Part shown: in pieces, positions 1 through 8,041 of the stretch
Layout of the letters: every line of letters begins with the position of its first letter
Position numbering within the stretch: the stretch's first letter is position 1
Assembly (NCBI GenBank): GCA_001602955.1
Contig: LVAC01000011.1
Location: 186,001-250,000 of the forward strand
Direction: 5' to 3'
Length of the DNA stretch: 64,000 nt
Source of the DNA: Sulfurospirillum sp001602955
Lineage (GTDB): Bacteria > Campylobacterota > Campylobacteria > Campylobacterales > Sulfurospirillaceae
Program-made: the position numbers and the translations under genes
The notes under the pieces: generated by a model
Told to the model about the DNA's origin: nothing
Databases searched by the model: none
Seen by the model: only the letters and a program-made list of their open reading frames with translations

Positions 1-1
1 C

Positions 2-403
2 TTAGGTGTCGTCGCTAATTATTTTTTATCTCGCCGTATTGCACGCATTGAACCCTACTTGGCGACGTTTTCGATGATAGCCATCGTGAGTATTATCGCT
101 ATCGTCGTCGCGCTCAATCGACAAAATATCGCCACGGTCGGTATGATGACGATCTTAGCCATCATGTTGCACAACCTTTGCGGACTTGCGGGCGGATATT
201 GGATCACGAAATGGCTAGGATACGATCGACGTATTTGTAAAACCGTCGCGATTGAAGTCGGTATGCAAAATTCCGGTCTTGCCGTTGCATTGGCAATGAA
301 ATACTTTACGCCTTTAAGTGCGCTTCCCGGTGCGATTTTTAGCGTCTGGCATAATATATCGGGCGCGATCTTGGCGGGATATTGGGCAAAGAAAGACCGC
401 TAA
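2..403 (+). CDS. BASS-family sodium/organic anion symporter, C-terminal part
   Basis: The frame is open from the left edge of the window to the TAA at 401, so only the last 133 codons of a membrane transporter are present. The fragment is a series of hydrophobic segments and contains EVGMQNSGLAVALA followed by ALPGAIFSVWHNISG. I recognise this as the conserved C-terminal half of the bile acid:sodium symporter family (YocS/PanS relatives), inner-membrane secondary transporters of organic anions. The substrate cannot be told from this fragment. The gene converges on the repressor gene, separated only by a palindrome. The family call is firm; the upstream part lies outside the window. Confidence 0.8.
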   Translation, partial: LGVVANYFLSRRIARIEPYLATFSMIAIVSIIAIVVALNRQNIATVGMMTILAIMLHNLCGLAGGYWITKWLGYDRRICKTVAIEVGMQNSGLAVALAMKYFTPLSALPGAIFSVWHNISGAILAGYWAKKDR

Positions 404-410
404 GCATCGC

Positions 411-436
411 TTTGAGGGTAACATGTTACCCTCAAA
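411..436. terminator. Bidirectional terminator-like 26-bp perfect palindrome
   Basis: Two perfect 13-base arms (TTTGAGGGTAACA and its complement) meet at a central ACATGT. The palindrome lies between the convergent BASS transporter and S24 repressor genes and overlaps the repressor's stop codon at 432-434. Either strand can fold into a long hairpin flanked by A/T bases, so it probably ends transcription from both sides. Confidence 0.65.
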
Positions 437-1091
437 TATTACAAGAGAGTTTGCCGACGACTTTGCCTAAAACGTTCACTTCTTGCGCATCCATAATCTC
501 CGGCGCATACGCTTCATTATCCGATACCAATGCGACCGTACCGTTCACATGTAACTGCAATCGCTTGATAAAAAGACCCGCAGGCGTCGAAACGACGTAG
601 ATGCCCGCTTTTTTTGCATTCGTATATTCTTGGTTGATAAAAACAACGTCTCCGCTAAAGAGCGTCGGTTCCATCGAATCGCCTAAAACGTTGATCGCTT
701 GAATATGCTTAATCATTCCGATACCGCCTAACTTCCGGACGATCTCTTCGTCCAGATACATCATTTCGCTGCTTTCGTCTTCGTTTAACGCTCCGCCGCC
801 GGCAGAAGCGTAAATATCGCGAAAATAGTGAATACGTGCATACTTATCGGTTTCGGCCTGTAAACTTTCGACGATTTGATCGAATAAAAGCCAATTGATC
901 GAAATTTTTCGCTTGGCGCAAAACTCTAAAATCTCTTTATAGGGAATTTTGGAGCGATTTTTCATCGTCGCCAATGTCAGCTGATTGATGCCGAGGGCTT
1001 CGGCAACGTCTTTATCGAAAACCTTCCGCTCTCCGACTTCCTGAGAGAGAACATCTTTGACTTTTTGCAAAACGGCTAATATATCCGGCAT
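432..1091 (-). CDS. LexA/CI-like transcriptional repressor with S24 peptidase domain
   Basis: A 219-residue regulator. Residues 1-70 form a Cro/CI-type helix-turn-helix (DKDVAEALGINQLTLATMKNR). The C-terminal half is an S24 auto-protease: a likely Ala-Gly cleavage site in YASAGGGA, the nucleophile serine in GDSMEPTLFSGD, and the catalytic lysine in GLFIKRLQ. Members of this family are cleaved when RecA is activated or bind a ligand, which releases the operator. I chose the ATG at 1091 because GGAGG sits five bases upstream; a TTG further out would swallow that site. A 34-codon ORF diverges from it and two inverted repeats lie between. No phage genes are near, so a chromosomal stress regulator is more likely than a prophage repressor. 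The regulon is unknown. Confidence 0.85.
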   Translation of the reverse strand: MPDILAVLQKVKDVLSQEVGERKVFDKDVAEALGINQLTLATMKNRSKIPYKEILEFCAKRKISINWLLFDQIVESLQAETDKYARIHYFRDIYASAGGGALNEDESSEMMYLDEEIVRKLGGIGMIKHIQAINVLGDSMEPTLFSGDVVFINQEYTNAKKAGIYVVSTPAGLFIKRLQLHVNGTVALVSDNEAYAPEIMDAQEVNVLGKVVGKLSCNI

Positions 1092-1104
1092 CTTCGCCTC
1101 CAAT

Positions 1105-1119
1105 ATTTCATTTTGAAAT
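1105..1119. promoter_or_regulatory. Candidate repressor operator 1
   Basis: Perfect inverted repeat ATTTCA-n3-TGAAAT between the repressor start and its own predicted -10 box (TGCTACAAT on the minus strand, -10 hexamer at 1123-1128). It covers the expected transcription start, which is where an autoregulatory operator would sit. Binding is inferred, not shown. Confidence 0.45.
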
Positions 1120-1122
1120 AAA

Positions 1123-1128
1123 ATTGTA
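1123..1128 (-). promoter_or_regulatory. Extended -10 box of the S24 repressor gene
   Basis: On the minus strand the sequence reads TGCTACAAT, an extended -10 element, about 32 bases upstream of the repressor ATG. No clear -35 box is seen, as is usual in Campylobacterota. Confidence 0.45.
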
Positions 1129-1140
1129 GCATATTTTTCA

Positions 1141-1153
1141 ATTTTAGTAAAAT
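1141..1153. promoter_or_regulatory. Candidate repressor operator 2
   Basis: Perfect inverted repeat ATTTTA-G-TAAAAT, flanked by outer arms ATTTTCA and TGAAAAT. It overlaps a possible -10 (TAAAAT, 1148-1153) for the rightward 34-codon ORF, so a repressor bound here would block that promoter. Its A/T-rich half-site resembles operator 1 only loosely. Confidence 0.35.
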
Positions 1154-1183
1154 GGATGAAAATTTTATCACAAAGGTGTCGTT

Positions 1184-1288
1184 ATGAAAAGTTTATTGTC
1201 TACGCTAAACCATTCAAAAAATGTTTATACGTCCTTTATGAACCGTGTCGAAGAGAAAATGCTGATTTTAAGCAATAAAATTTTCTAA
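1184..1288 (+). CDS. Possible 34-residue small protein divergent from the S24 repressor
   Basis: An ATG at 1184 follows AAAGG with seven bases spacing and runs to TAA at 1286. The product is basic and amphipathic (begins MKSLLSTLNHSKNVY, ends LILSNKIF), with no clear membrane segment. It faces away from the repressor across candidate operators and ends directly in a hairpin. The layout (repressor, shared operators, tiny divergent gene, terminator) is what a repressor-controlled small-protein gene would look like. I do not recognise the protein; chance origin in A/T-rich DNA cannot be excluded. Confidence 0.4.
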   Translation: MKSLLSTLNHSKNVYTSFMNRVEEKMLILSNKIF

Positions 1289-1336
1289 GGACTTCTTCAA
1301 ACACCGCGAGGATGTTTGAAGCCAAGAGTGTCCTTA
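1286..1336. terminator. Nested inverted repeat between the small ORF and the DedA gene
   Basis: Outer arms TAAGGAC (1286-1292) and GTCCTTA (1330-1336) enclose an inner 9-bp stem CTTCAAACA/TGTTTGAAG (1295-1303 and 1313-1321). The outer arms contain the stop codons of both converging genes. It can fold on either strand and is the likely shared terminator, although no long T run follows. Confidence 0.5.
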
Positions 1337-1897
1337 AACCTTTTTAGCGGTAGCTTTTTGGAAGTAAAACCAAATGAGTGCCAAGATACTCAAAAGAATA
1401 ACCGGTGCCATAAAAGGATTATTCGAAAAATAAGCGGCAATGCGCATCAAAATTTCACCCGCTTGGTAGCTGGCAATTCCTAACGAAAGAGCCCATACGA
1501 TAGCCGCAGCGGTGTTAATCAAATGAAACTTGACGATCGGATATTTGGTAATACCGATCGTCATCGGTACAAGCGTTTTAAGCCCGTAAATAAACTTTTG
1601 AATGAAAATAATTTTGTCGCCGTACTTTTTCATCAAAAGATGGCTTAATGCTAATTTTCTTCGATGCGCTTTAATATAAGGCAATAACGCTTTTTTATTG
1701 TAGCGTCCCATCGAAAATAAAAATGCGCTTCCGATCGTATTAGCGATTGCGGCGATAACGATCGAAAGCGTTAAATCCATCTGTCCGGCATAACTTAAAA
1801 CGCCCGCCGCAATAATCGCGACCATCCCGCCGCCGAAAGAATAGAAAAAGAGTAAGAGGTACCCGTACGTTGAGAGGGAGGTTAAAATATCTTCCAC
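1334..1897 (-). CDS. DedA/VTT-family membrane protein
   Basis: A 187-residue integral membrane protein. It has the DedA pattern: paired re-entrant/transmembrane segments, a GSAFLFSMGRY region, then a basic loop (HRRKLALSHLLMKKYG), followed by FIQKFIYGLKTLVPMTIGI. DedA proteins act in the inner membrane in lipid carrier turnover and membrane-potential homeostasis; the substrate of this one is not known. It begins 8 bases after the SYLF gene, so it is probably the last gene of the rny-ABC-SYLF transcription unit. A second, longer paralogue with the same basic loop lies at 47.7 kb. Confidence 0.8.
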   Translation of the reverse strand: MEDILTSLSTYGYLLLFFYSFGGGMVAIIAAGVLSYAGQMDLTLSIVIAAIANTIGSAFLFSMGRYNKKALLPYIKAHRRKLALSHLLMKKYGDKIIFIQKFIYGLKTLVPMTIGITKYPIVKFHLINTAAAIVWALSLGIASYQAGEILMRIAAYFSNNPFMAPVILLSILALIWFYFQKATAKKV

Positions 1898-1905
1898 AAA
1901 AATCC

Positions 1906-2571
1906 TTAGTGCGTTAAACGCTGAATACTTTTCAAGAACTCTTCAATCGCATACGAAGCGGTTAAGCCGTCCGACTCGATAATTTGCTCGGGAGAGATGC
2001 TATTGCCGTAGAGTTCGATATTTTTATCGTAATCGTGGTTCATGACCGAACCGTCAAACGAAACACCCGCAAAGACGCCTTGCGTTTTCGTGTAAGTATA
2101 CACTTCCGAAGAAAAATCGACTTCGCTCCCTCTTCCCGCACTCTCTCCCGCAGGCCCAGCGGCAACGGAAGCGTCGACGCCCAACGTCATTTTATTGTTC
2201 GAAAGTTTTTGAACGATATCGCGGCTTTTAAAGAACATCAAAATATCTTTTTTCTCGACGCCCAACTGTAACCCGAAACCCGCACCACCGAGTTTAACGA
2301 AAAACGGATAGCTCCATGTTCCGTTATCTTTGCGCACGACCATCACGCCCTCGCCCGTTCTACCGCCTAGAAACATACTGATCTCGATCGTTCCGGGAAA
2401 AATCGCGATGGCTTGGGCATTATTGCGTACTTTTTCGGGAATCTTAATTTTAGAATCGTATATCATATTTTTAATGGCATTGGCCGAATCCAAAAGATTC
2501 TCTTCCGCCGATGCATACGCTAACGAACTTAAACTCAAAACCGTCATAACGTATATCCATATTTTTTTCAT
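1906..2571 (-). CDS. SYLF-domain (Ysc84-like) exported lipid-binding protein
   Basis: A 221-residue protein with an N-terminal signal peptide (MKKIWIYVMTVLSLSSLAYA). The rest matches the SYLF/Ysc84 pattern: AIAIFPGTIEISMFLGGRTGEGVMVVR, then WSYPFFVKLGGAGFGLQLGVEKKD and a Gly/Ala-rich segment VDASVAAGPAGESAGRG. The eukaryotic domain binds phosphoinositides; bacterial members are exported and their role is poorly known. The ATG overlaps the stop of the upstream ABC exporter (ATGA), so translation is probably coupled. A link between the two in envelope lipid handling is inference. Confidence 0.8.
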   Translation of the reverse strand: MKKIWIYVMTVLSLSSLAYASAEENLLDSANAIKNMIYDSKIKIPEKVRNNAQAIAIFPGTIEISMFLGGRTGEGVMVVRKDNGTWSYPFFVKLGGAGFGLQLGVEKKDILMFFKSRDIVQKLSNNKMTLGVDASVAAGPAGESAGRGSEVDFSSEVYTYTKTQGVFAGVSFDGSVMNHDYDKNIELYGNSISPEQIIESDGLTASYAIEEFLKSIQRLTH

Positions 2572-4358
2572 GAGATTTTACTCCTTTGATTTTCCGTAAC
2601 ATAATTAAAAAACGCCCCTTCGGCTTGCATGAGCACTTCATGCGTTCCCTCTTCGACGATTTTACCTTTGTCTAAAACGTAAATATAATCGGCTTTTTTA
2701 ATGGTGCTGAGTCGATGTGCGATGATAATCGTCGTCTTACCTTCCAAATACGACTCTAGCGCACAAAAAAGCTTCGTTTCCGTATGCACGTCCAATGCCG
2801 ACGTCGATTCGTCTAAAACGACGATATTAGGACGTTGCAAGACCATTCTCGCAATCGAAAGCCGCTGCCTTTGGCCGCCGGAAAGCCGAATACCGTGTTT
2901 ACCGATTTGCGTCTCAAGCCCTTCGGGCAACTCGTCGATCAGCGTATCAAGCTGCGCGATACGTAATGCATCTTTGACCAAGCTCTCTTCACATGTCGCG
3001 TCGATCATCAAATTTTGCGCGATCGTCGCATTGAAAAGTTGCGGATTTTGCAAAACCAAAAAAAGATGATCGCGTACGACGTCTAAACCGATCGTTCGAA
3101 TCGAAACGCCGTCAAATGCAATGTCTCCCTCATCCACAGGATAAAGTCCAACCAAAAGATGCGCTAAAGTTGTTTTTCCGCTTCCGCTCGCGCCTATTAT
3201 AGCAATTTTCGATCCCTTTGGAATGTGCAAATCGATATGCTCTAAGATTTTTTTCTCTCCGTCATAACTAAAACTCAAGTCTTTAACGTCAATCGCATTC
3301 GTTTGCGTACCGATAAAAGGATTGTGTAGGTGTTGCCCTTTTTTCTCAAGCGATAATGCAAAAACTTCGTTAATGCGATCAAGCGATTTTTGTGCATTGT
3401 GGTAAGCATACTGGATATTTAAAATATCTTGCATCGGAGGCATTAAAACCCACAAATATCCGAAAATCGCCAACATCAATCCGATGCTTAAATCCGAATA
3501 AGCGACCACAAAAATACTTGCGGCGCGAAAAAGTTCAAAGCCGGAAAGAAAAATCAAGAATGAAAAACGATTGGCTCCGTCGCTTTTATAGGTAAACGTA
3601 ATGGAATGTTCTTTAATCGAGCGAGAGTGGTTATGCACCTTGTCAAAAAAAAGCTTTTCTTTATTGGTGGAGCGAATCTGAACAAACATCTCCAAGGTTT
3701 CGTTTAATGCGTCTTGAAACAGTTCAAACGCCTTGTTTTGCTCTTTTTTCAGTTGTGCGACTTTTTTTGCGAATTTCGTCGTAAAAACGATGACGATCGG
3801 ATTTAAAATCAAGATAAAAAGAGCCAACTGCCAATGAATCCATAACAGTACCGATCCCACACCCAAAATCATTAAAATAGAGATAATCAACCGACTGACG
3901 GAAACGCCTAAAAACGTATCGATCGTCTCGATATCCGTGACCAACAGCGATGCTGCTTTTCCAGCACCGAAAGACTCGAACTGATTCATCGCCACATTTT
4001 GTAAATGGTGCAACGCCTCTTCCCTAACGCGAAATGCAACGTTTTTGGAAACGATCGTAAAGAGTTTGGTTTGCCAATAATTTAAAAGAAAAAAAACAAA
4101 TCTTAAAAAAATGACGCTCAGTAAAACGATACCGATGTAAACAACGGGACTTTGAAGGTGCGTACAATAAGTATCGATCGTGCGGGTTAAAAATCCCGGT
4201 TTTTTCAGCAGGACTTCATCCACGAGCATCGGCATTAAAAGCGGAACGGGCGTATTAACGATTGCCGCGACAAAAGCGACGATATTAGCGGTAATAAGCT
4301 CTTTTTTATAGGGTTTGATGAAACGAAAAAGCGTTTTAAAGTCGTAGTGTACTGGCAT
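2568..4358 (-). CDS. ABC exporter, fused permease and ATPase (MsbA-like)
   Basis: A 596-residue half-transporter. Residues 1-320 form a six-helix type I exporter domain. The ATPase domain has Walker A GASGSGKTT, the signature LSGGQRQRLSIARM, Walker B IVVLDES and the H-loop IIIAHRLST. This is the MsbA/lipid or multidrug exporter architecture; two copies would make the working pump in the inner membrane. Substrate cannot be told from sequence; a lipid or lipid-linked substrate is plausible given the SYLF and DedA partners. The gene starts 49 bases after rny. Confidence 0.85.
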   Translation of the reverse strand: MPVHYDFKTLFRFIKPYKKELITANIVAFVAAIVNTPVPLLMPMLVDEVLLKKPGFLTRTIDTYCTHLQSPVVYIGIVLLSVIFLRFVFFLLNYWQTKLFTIVSKNVAFRVREEALHHLQNVAMNQFESFGAGKAASLLVTDIETIDTFLGVSVSRLIISILMILGVGSVLLWIHWQLALFILILNPIVIVFTTKFAKKVAQLKKEQNKAFELFQDALNETLEMFVQIRSTNKEKLFFDKVHNHSRSIKEHSITFTYKSDGANRFSFLIFLSGFELFRAASIFVVAYSDLSIGLMLAIFGYLWVLMPPMQDILNIQYAYHNAQKSLDRINEVFALSLEKKGQHLHNPFIGTQTNAIDVKDLSFSYDGEKKILEHIDLHIPKGSKIAIIGASGSGKTTLAHLLVGLYPVDEGDIAFDGVSIRTIGLDVVRDHLFLVLQNPQLFNATIAQNLMIDATCEESLVKDALRIAQLDTLIDELPEGLETQIGKHGIRLSGGQRQRLSIARMVLQRPNIVVLDESTSALDVHTETKLFCALESYLEGKTTIIIAHRLSTIKKADYIYVLDKGKIVEEGTHEVLMQAEGAFFNYVTENQRSKIS

Positions 4359-4407
4359 AAAAATCCGATAAAGGCAAGAGAACGTGTCTCTTGCTTTAGG
4401 TTAAAAT

Positions 4408-5964
4408 TTAGCGCGCAAAGTCGACCGCACGCAATTCGCGAATGACGTTGACTTTAATTTCGCCGGGATATTGAACTTTGTTTTCGATCTCTTGTGCGAT
4501 CTCTTTCGCCAATAAAACCGCTTCGTCGTCGTTAATAAGCTTGGCGTTGGCGATTACGCGAATTTCACGACCGGCATTGATGGCATAGACTTGTTTAATG
4601 CCTTGTTTGTTTTTGGCGATCTCTTCAATGTCTTGAACCCGTTTCAAAAAGCTCTCCAAAACTTCGCGTCGTGCGCCCGGACGTGCGGCGGAAAGCGTAT
4701 CGGCGGCGCATACGGCAGCCGATTCGACGGAAGTCGGTTCTTCGTGACCGTGATGCGCGTAAATCGCATTGATAACGACATCATGCTCTTTGTAGCGTCG
4801 GCAAATCTCCGCGCCCAAATCGACATGGCTACCCGCCGTTTCATGCGTTAATGCCTTACCGATATCGTGTAGGATACCGGCGCGTCTTGCCAACAGTACG
4901 TCACCGCCGGTTTCTGCCGCAATGATGCCGGCTAAGTGCGCGACTTCCAAAGAGTGACCGAGTGCATTTTGGCCGTAGCTGGCTCTAAATTTAAGGCGAC
5001 CGATCAATTTGACGATTTCCGGATGCATTTTTGAAAGCCCTAGATCGATGATAATATTTTCACCCTCTTCCATCAACCCTTGGTCAAATTCGTCCTTAAC
5101 TTTTTCGTAAATGCCTTCAATACGTGCCGGCTGAATTCTGCCGTCTTGCACTAAAAGCTCAATGACTTTCGTCGCAATGGCACGTCTGTAAAGATTAAAA
5201 CTGCTTAAAATAATCGCGTTTGGCGTATCATCGATGATAATATCGACACCTAAAAGCATCTCAAGGGTTTTAATATTACGTCCTTCTTTACCGATAATAC
5301 GCCCTTTGAGCTCGTCGTCTTTAATATTGACGACGTTGATCAAACGTTCCGCGGCAAATTCGCCCGCAAAACGCGTCGTAGCTTGCGCTAAGATATAATT
5401 CACGCGACGTTTGATGTCTTGTTTGGCTTCCTCTTCCAATCGACGCGTCGTATGCGCGATTTCCGCACGCGATTGCTCTTCGACTTTGGCAAGAACGATC
5501 TCTTTGGCTTCGTTTTGCGTCAAGCCCGCGGATCGCTCTAAAACGATTAACGCTTCATTGACTTTTTGGGCGTACTCTTCTTTGAGCTGCAATCCCTCTT
5601 CGTATAAACTCGTCGCATTTCCGTGAAGTTGTTCAAGTTCTTCACGCTCTTTACCGACTTTTTTCAATTCTTCTTTATAACTACGCTCTTTTTTCTCTAA
5701 TTCCAGCATTTTGTCGGTATGCTCTTTTTTAAGAGCGATCGTGCGATCTTCGTACTTACGTTTGGCTTCTAATTCCGCCTCTTTGACTTTTAAATTCGAA
5801 TTACTAAGAATCAGTTCCGCTTCATGCTCGATGGCTTTAGCTTTGGCTCTTGCTTGAGCGACATGTATCTCATAATTTGCGGCTTCCATCTTCTTGGCGA
5901 TGAAAAATCCCGCAACGCCGCTGACTAATGCGGCTCCACCTACGGCTAACGACTCTAGGACCAT
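4408..5964 (-). CDS. rny: Ribonuclease Y
   Basis: A 518-residue membrane-anchored endoribonuclease that starts mRNA decay. Order of parts: N-terminal membrane helix (about 3-25), long charged coiled coil (about 30-175), KH RNA-binding domain with GRIIGKEGRNIKTLE, and HD phosphohydrolase domain with HSLEVAHL and GILHDIGKA supplying the metal ligands. Length and order match the family throughout. The ATG at 5964 follows GAGGGG. The upstream ygfA frame runs 95 bases into this gene in another frame. Confidence 0.97.
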   Translation of the reverse strand: MVLESLAVGGAALVSGVAGFFIAKKMEAANYEIHVAQARAKAKAIEHEAELILSNSNLKVKEAELEAKRKYEDRTIALKKEHTDKMLELEKKERSYKEELKKVGKEREELEQLHGNATSLYEEGLQLKEEYAQKVNEALIVLERSAGLTQNEAKEIVLAKVEEQSRAEIAHTTRRLEEEAKQDIKRRVNYILAQATTRFAGEFAAERLINVVNIKDDELKGRIIGKEGRNIKTLEMLLGVDIIIDDTPNAIILSSFNLYRRAIATKVIELLVQDGRIQPARIEGIYEKVKDEFDQGLMEEGENIIIDLGLSKMHPEIVKLIGRLKFRASYGQNALGHSLEVAHLAGIIAAETGGDVLLARRAGILHDIGKALTHETAGSHVDLGAEICRRYKEHDVVINAIYAHHGHEEPTSVESAAVCAADTLSAARPGARREVLESFLKRVQDIEEIAKNKQGIKQVYAINAGREIRVIANAKLINDDEAVLLAKEIAQEIENKVQYPGEIKVNVIRELRAVDFAR

Positions 5965-6529
5965 TTTCCCCTCTTTTGATGATAGTATGATACGGGGTTA
6001 AATAAATATCGGCTGCAATATCGTGTTCTTCGGATAAACGGCTTTGCGTCATACACAACTCCCTTTGAATAAAAACGATAGGAGGCTTTTTAGCGAGGGT
6101 TTGAAAGAAACGATCGTACATTCCCTTCCCGAAACCCACTCTTTTGAATGCCCCGTCAACCCCGATGACGGGCACCACGGCAAGATCAATCTTGGGCTTT
6201 AACTTAAAAGAGTTTTTGGGCTCTAAGATGTTAAAGACTCTCTTTTCTAAAGGCAATCTCCATTCTACCATCTTGAAACTAATACCTTCCATAAACGGAA
6301 CATATACCTTGCATTTTCTACGCCTACATGTATGAATAACGCTACGAATATCCGCTTCGATTGCAAGCGGATTGTACAAGAGAATCGAATGGACGCGCAT
6401 ATGAAAAAGAAAAGAAGAGAGTTGACGTTGGAGCACTTTATCCCGCCTGTAACAGCCGTTTAAAGTTTCGAGTTTTGCTCTGGCAAAGGCTCGAAAATGG
6501 GATTTGCTTTCGAACTTAATTTTTTCCAT
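5870..6529 (-). CDS. 5-formyltetrahydrofolate cyclo-ligase family protein
   Basis: A 219-residue protein of the YgfA/MTHFS family, which converts 5-formyl-THF to 5,10-methenyl-THF with ATP. The family's GFGKGMYDRFF motif and the upstream basic ATP-binding region are present. The start is the ATG at 6529 (MEKIKFESK); longer frames run upstream but lack a ribosome site. The conserved domain finishes near AADIYLTPYHT, almost exactly at the rny ribosome binding site. The last 31 codons overlap rny and look like non-functional tail, as if an original stop was lost. Confidence 0.8.
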   Translation of the reverse strand: MEKIKFESKSHFRAFARAKLETLNGCYRRDKVLQRQLSSFLFHMRVHSILLYNPLAIEADIRSVIHTCRRRKCKVYVPFMEGISFKMVEWRLPLEKRVFNILEPKNSFKLKPKIDLAVVPVIGVDGAFKRVGFGKGMYDRFFQTLAKKPPIVFIQRELCMTQSRLSEEHDIAADIYLTPYHTIIKRGENGPRVVSRRWSRISQRRCGIFHRQEDGSRKL

Positions 6530-6550
6530 TGTTGTCACTTTAAGGCTTGT

Positions 6551-6576
6551 TTGACTACAATCATATCCTTTATAAT
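6551..6576 (+). promoter_or_regulatory. Promoter of the thioredoxin-like lipoprotein operon
   Basis: TTGACT (6551-6556) and TATAAT (6571-6576), 14 bases apart, followed by AAAAGGACC and the ATG at 6594. It drives the rightward unit (lipoprotein, ftsY, radA) from the divergent gap with ygfA. Confidence 0.5.
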
Positions 6577-6593
6577 CTAAAAAAAGGACCATA

Positions 6594-7157
6594 ATGAAAC
6601 TTTGGGCAACCTTGTTACTTGTCTCGACGCTTCTACTCTTAGGAGGGTGTTCTTCCGAAAAAAAGAAAACCGATAACCAAACCGAACCCGCTAAAGTGCA
6701 AGAAGAAGTGAAAGAAGCGAAAGCAGAAAAAATCGTTCTACACGATGTCAACGGAAAAGAAATCGTCGTAACGCCGATCGAGAAAGGATTTCGATTTTCG
6801 GGCTACGAAGACAAAGTTGTTTTAGTCAATTTTTTCGCCACATGGTGTCCTCCGTGCAAAGCCGAAATTCCCCATCTCAATAACCTTCAAGACAAATACA
6901 AAGACCGTTTAGTAATTTTAAGCGTTTTATTGGAAGAAAACAAGTCGCAAGAAGAACTCAACAGTTTTATTCAATATAACGCCATTAACTACGTTATCGT
7001 CAACGGTATCGAAAATTTTAAATTTGCGCAAAGCGTCGGCGGTGTTAAAAATATTCCGTTAATGTTCCTCTACGATAAAAACGGCAAATACTCTACACAT
7101 TACGTCGGTGCCATTCCCGAAGAGATGATTGAAGCCGATATTAAAAAAGTGCTTTAA
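6594..7157 (+). CDS. TlpA-like thiol-disulfide lipoprotein
   Basis: A 187-residue exported thioredoxin-fold protein. The signal peptide ends in the lipobox LGGC (Cys about 20), so it should be lipid-anchored in the periplasm. After a charged linker (about 25-48) comes a TlpA/ResA-type domain with the active site FFATWCPPCKAEIPHL and the cis-Pro region NIPLMFLYD. It probably reduces or isomerises disulfides, for example in apocytochromes; the partner is not shown. Its TAA overlaps the ftsY ATG by one base. Confidence 0.88.
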   Translation: MKLWATLLLVSTLLLLGGCSSEKKKTDNQTEPAKVQEEVKEAKAEKIVLHDVNGKEIVVTPIEKGFRFSGYEDKVVLVNFFATWCPPCKAEIPHLNNLQDKYKDRLVILSVLLEENKSQEELNSFIQYNAINYVIVNGIENFKFAQSVGGVKNIPLMFLYDKNGKYSTHYVGAIPEEMIEADIKKVL

Positions 7158-8041
7158 TGTTTAGTTTTCTTAAAAAAGGACTCGAAAAAACACTCGGTTC
7201 GATCAAAGATATTCTGCCCGAACGCGTCGAGAAAATCGATAAAACGCTTTTGGAAGAGATACTCATCGAGTCGGATATTCCCTATGAACTCGTCGAAGAG
7301 ATTCTTTACTATCTTCCACCTGCTTCCTCTATCGCAAGAGCCGACGTGAGACGCGTTTTAAAAGCCTATTTTACCTATCCAATGCCCGAACGTTCATCGG
7401 AACAAACACCGTTCGTGGAGCTGGTAATCGGTGTCAACGGAGCGGGAAAAACGACGACGATCGCCAAACTGGCACATAATTATAAAAAAGCTTCTCAAAG
7501 CGTATTGTTGGGTGCGGCGGATACTTTTAGAGCCGCGGCGATCGAACAATTGAAAAGTTGGGCAGAGCGCGTGGATGTCGGTATCGTTTACACCGCGCAA
7601 GGGCACGATCCCTCAGCCGTCGCATACGATACGATTAGCTCCGCAATCGCCAAAAAAATCGACCGCGTCATTATCGATACGGCAGGGCGTTTGCACAATC
7701 AGGTCAATTTGGCAAACGAACTCAAAAAAATCGTACGCATTTGCGATAAAGCACTTCTTGGTGCTCCGCACCGCAAAATTTTGATTTTAGACGGTACGCA
7801 AGGCACGTCTGCGATTAATCAAGCCAAAGCTTTCCACGAGATGATCGGCATCGATGCGATCATTATCACCAAACTAGACGGTACAGCCAAAGGCGGGTCG
7901 CTTTTCGGCATCGCCAAAGCGTTGGAACTTCCGATTCTCTACGTCGGCGTCGGCGAGGGAAAAGACGACTTGATTCCTTTCAATTCCGACGAATATGTCG
8001 ATACGATTTTAGACGCCATTTTTACGCCCAACCATGGCTAA
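7157..8041 (+). CDS. ftsY: Signal recognition particle receptor FtsY
   Basis: A 294-residue SRP-type GTPase that docks SRP-ribosome complexes at the inner membrane. It has the four-helix N domain (1-80) and the G domain with GVNGAGKTTTIAKLA, DTAGRL and TKLDGTAKGG. The acidic A domain of E. coli FtsY is missing, as usual for short FtsY proteins of this phylum. The ATG overlaps the stop of the preceding gene (TAATG), and its end overlaps radA by eight bases. Confidence 0.97.
   Translation: MFSFLKKGLEKTLGSIKDILPERVEKIDKTLLEEILIESDIPYELVEEILYYLPPASSIARADVRRVLKAYFTYPMPERSSEQTPFVELVIGVNGAGKTTTIAKLAHNYKKASQSVLLGAADTFRAAAIEQLKSWAERVDVGIVYTAQGHDPSAVAYDTISSAIAKKIDRVIIDTAGRLHNQVNLANELKKIVRICDKALLGAPHRKILILDGTQGTSAINQAKAFHEMIGIDAIIITKLDGTAKGGSLFGIAKALELPILYVGVGEGKDDLIPFNSDEYVDTILDAIFTPNHG

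Noticed and set aside
1092..1103. TTG start giving four more residues to the S24 repressor
   Set aside because: It would put the GGAGG ribosome binding site inside the coding region.
432..1288. Prophage remnant around the S24 repressor
   Set aside because: No integrase, structural, lysis or replication gene and no attachment repeats are near.
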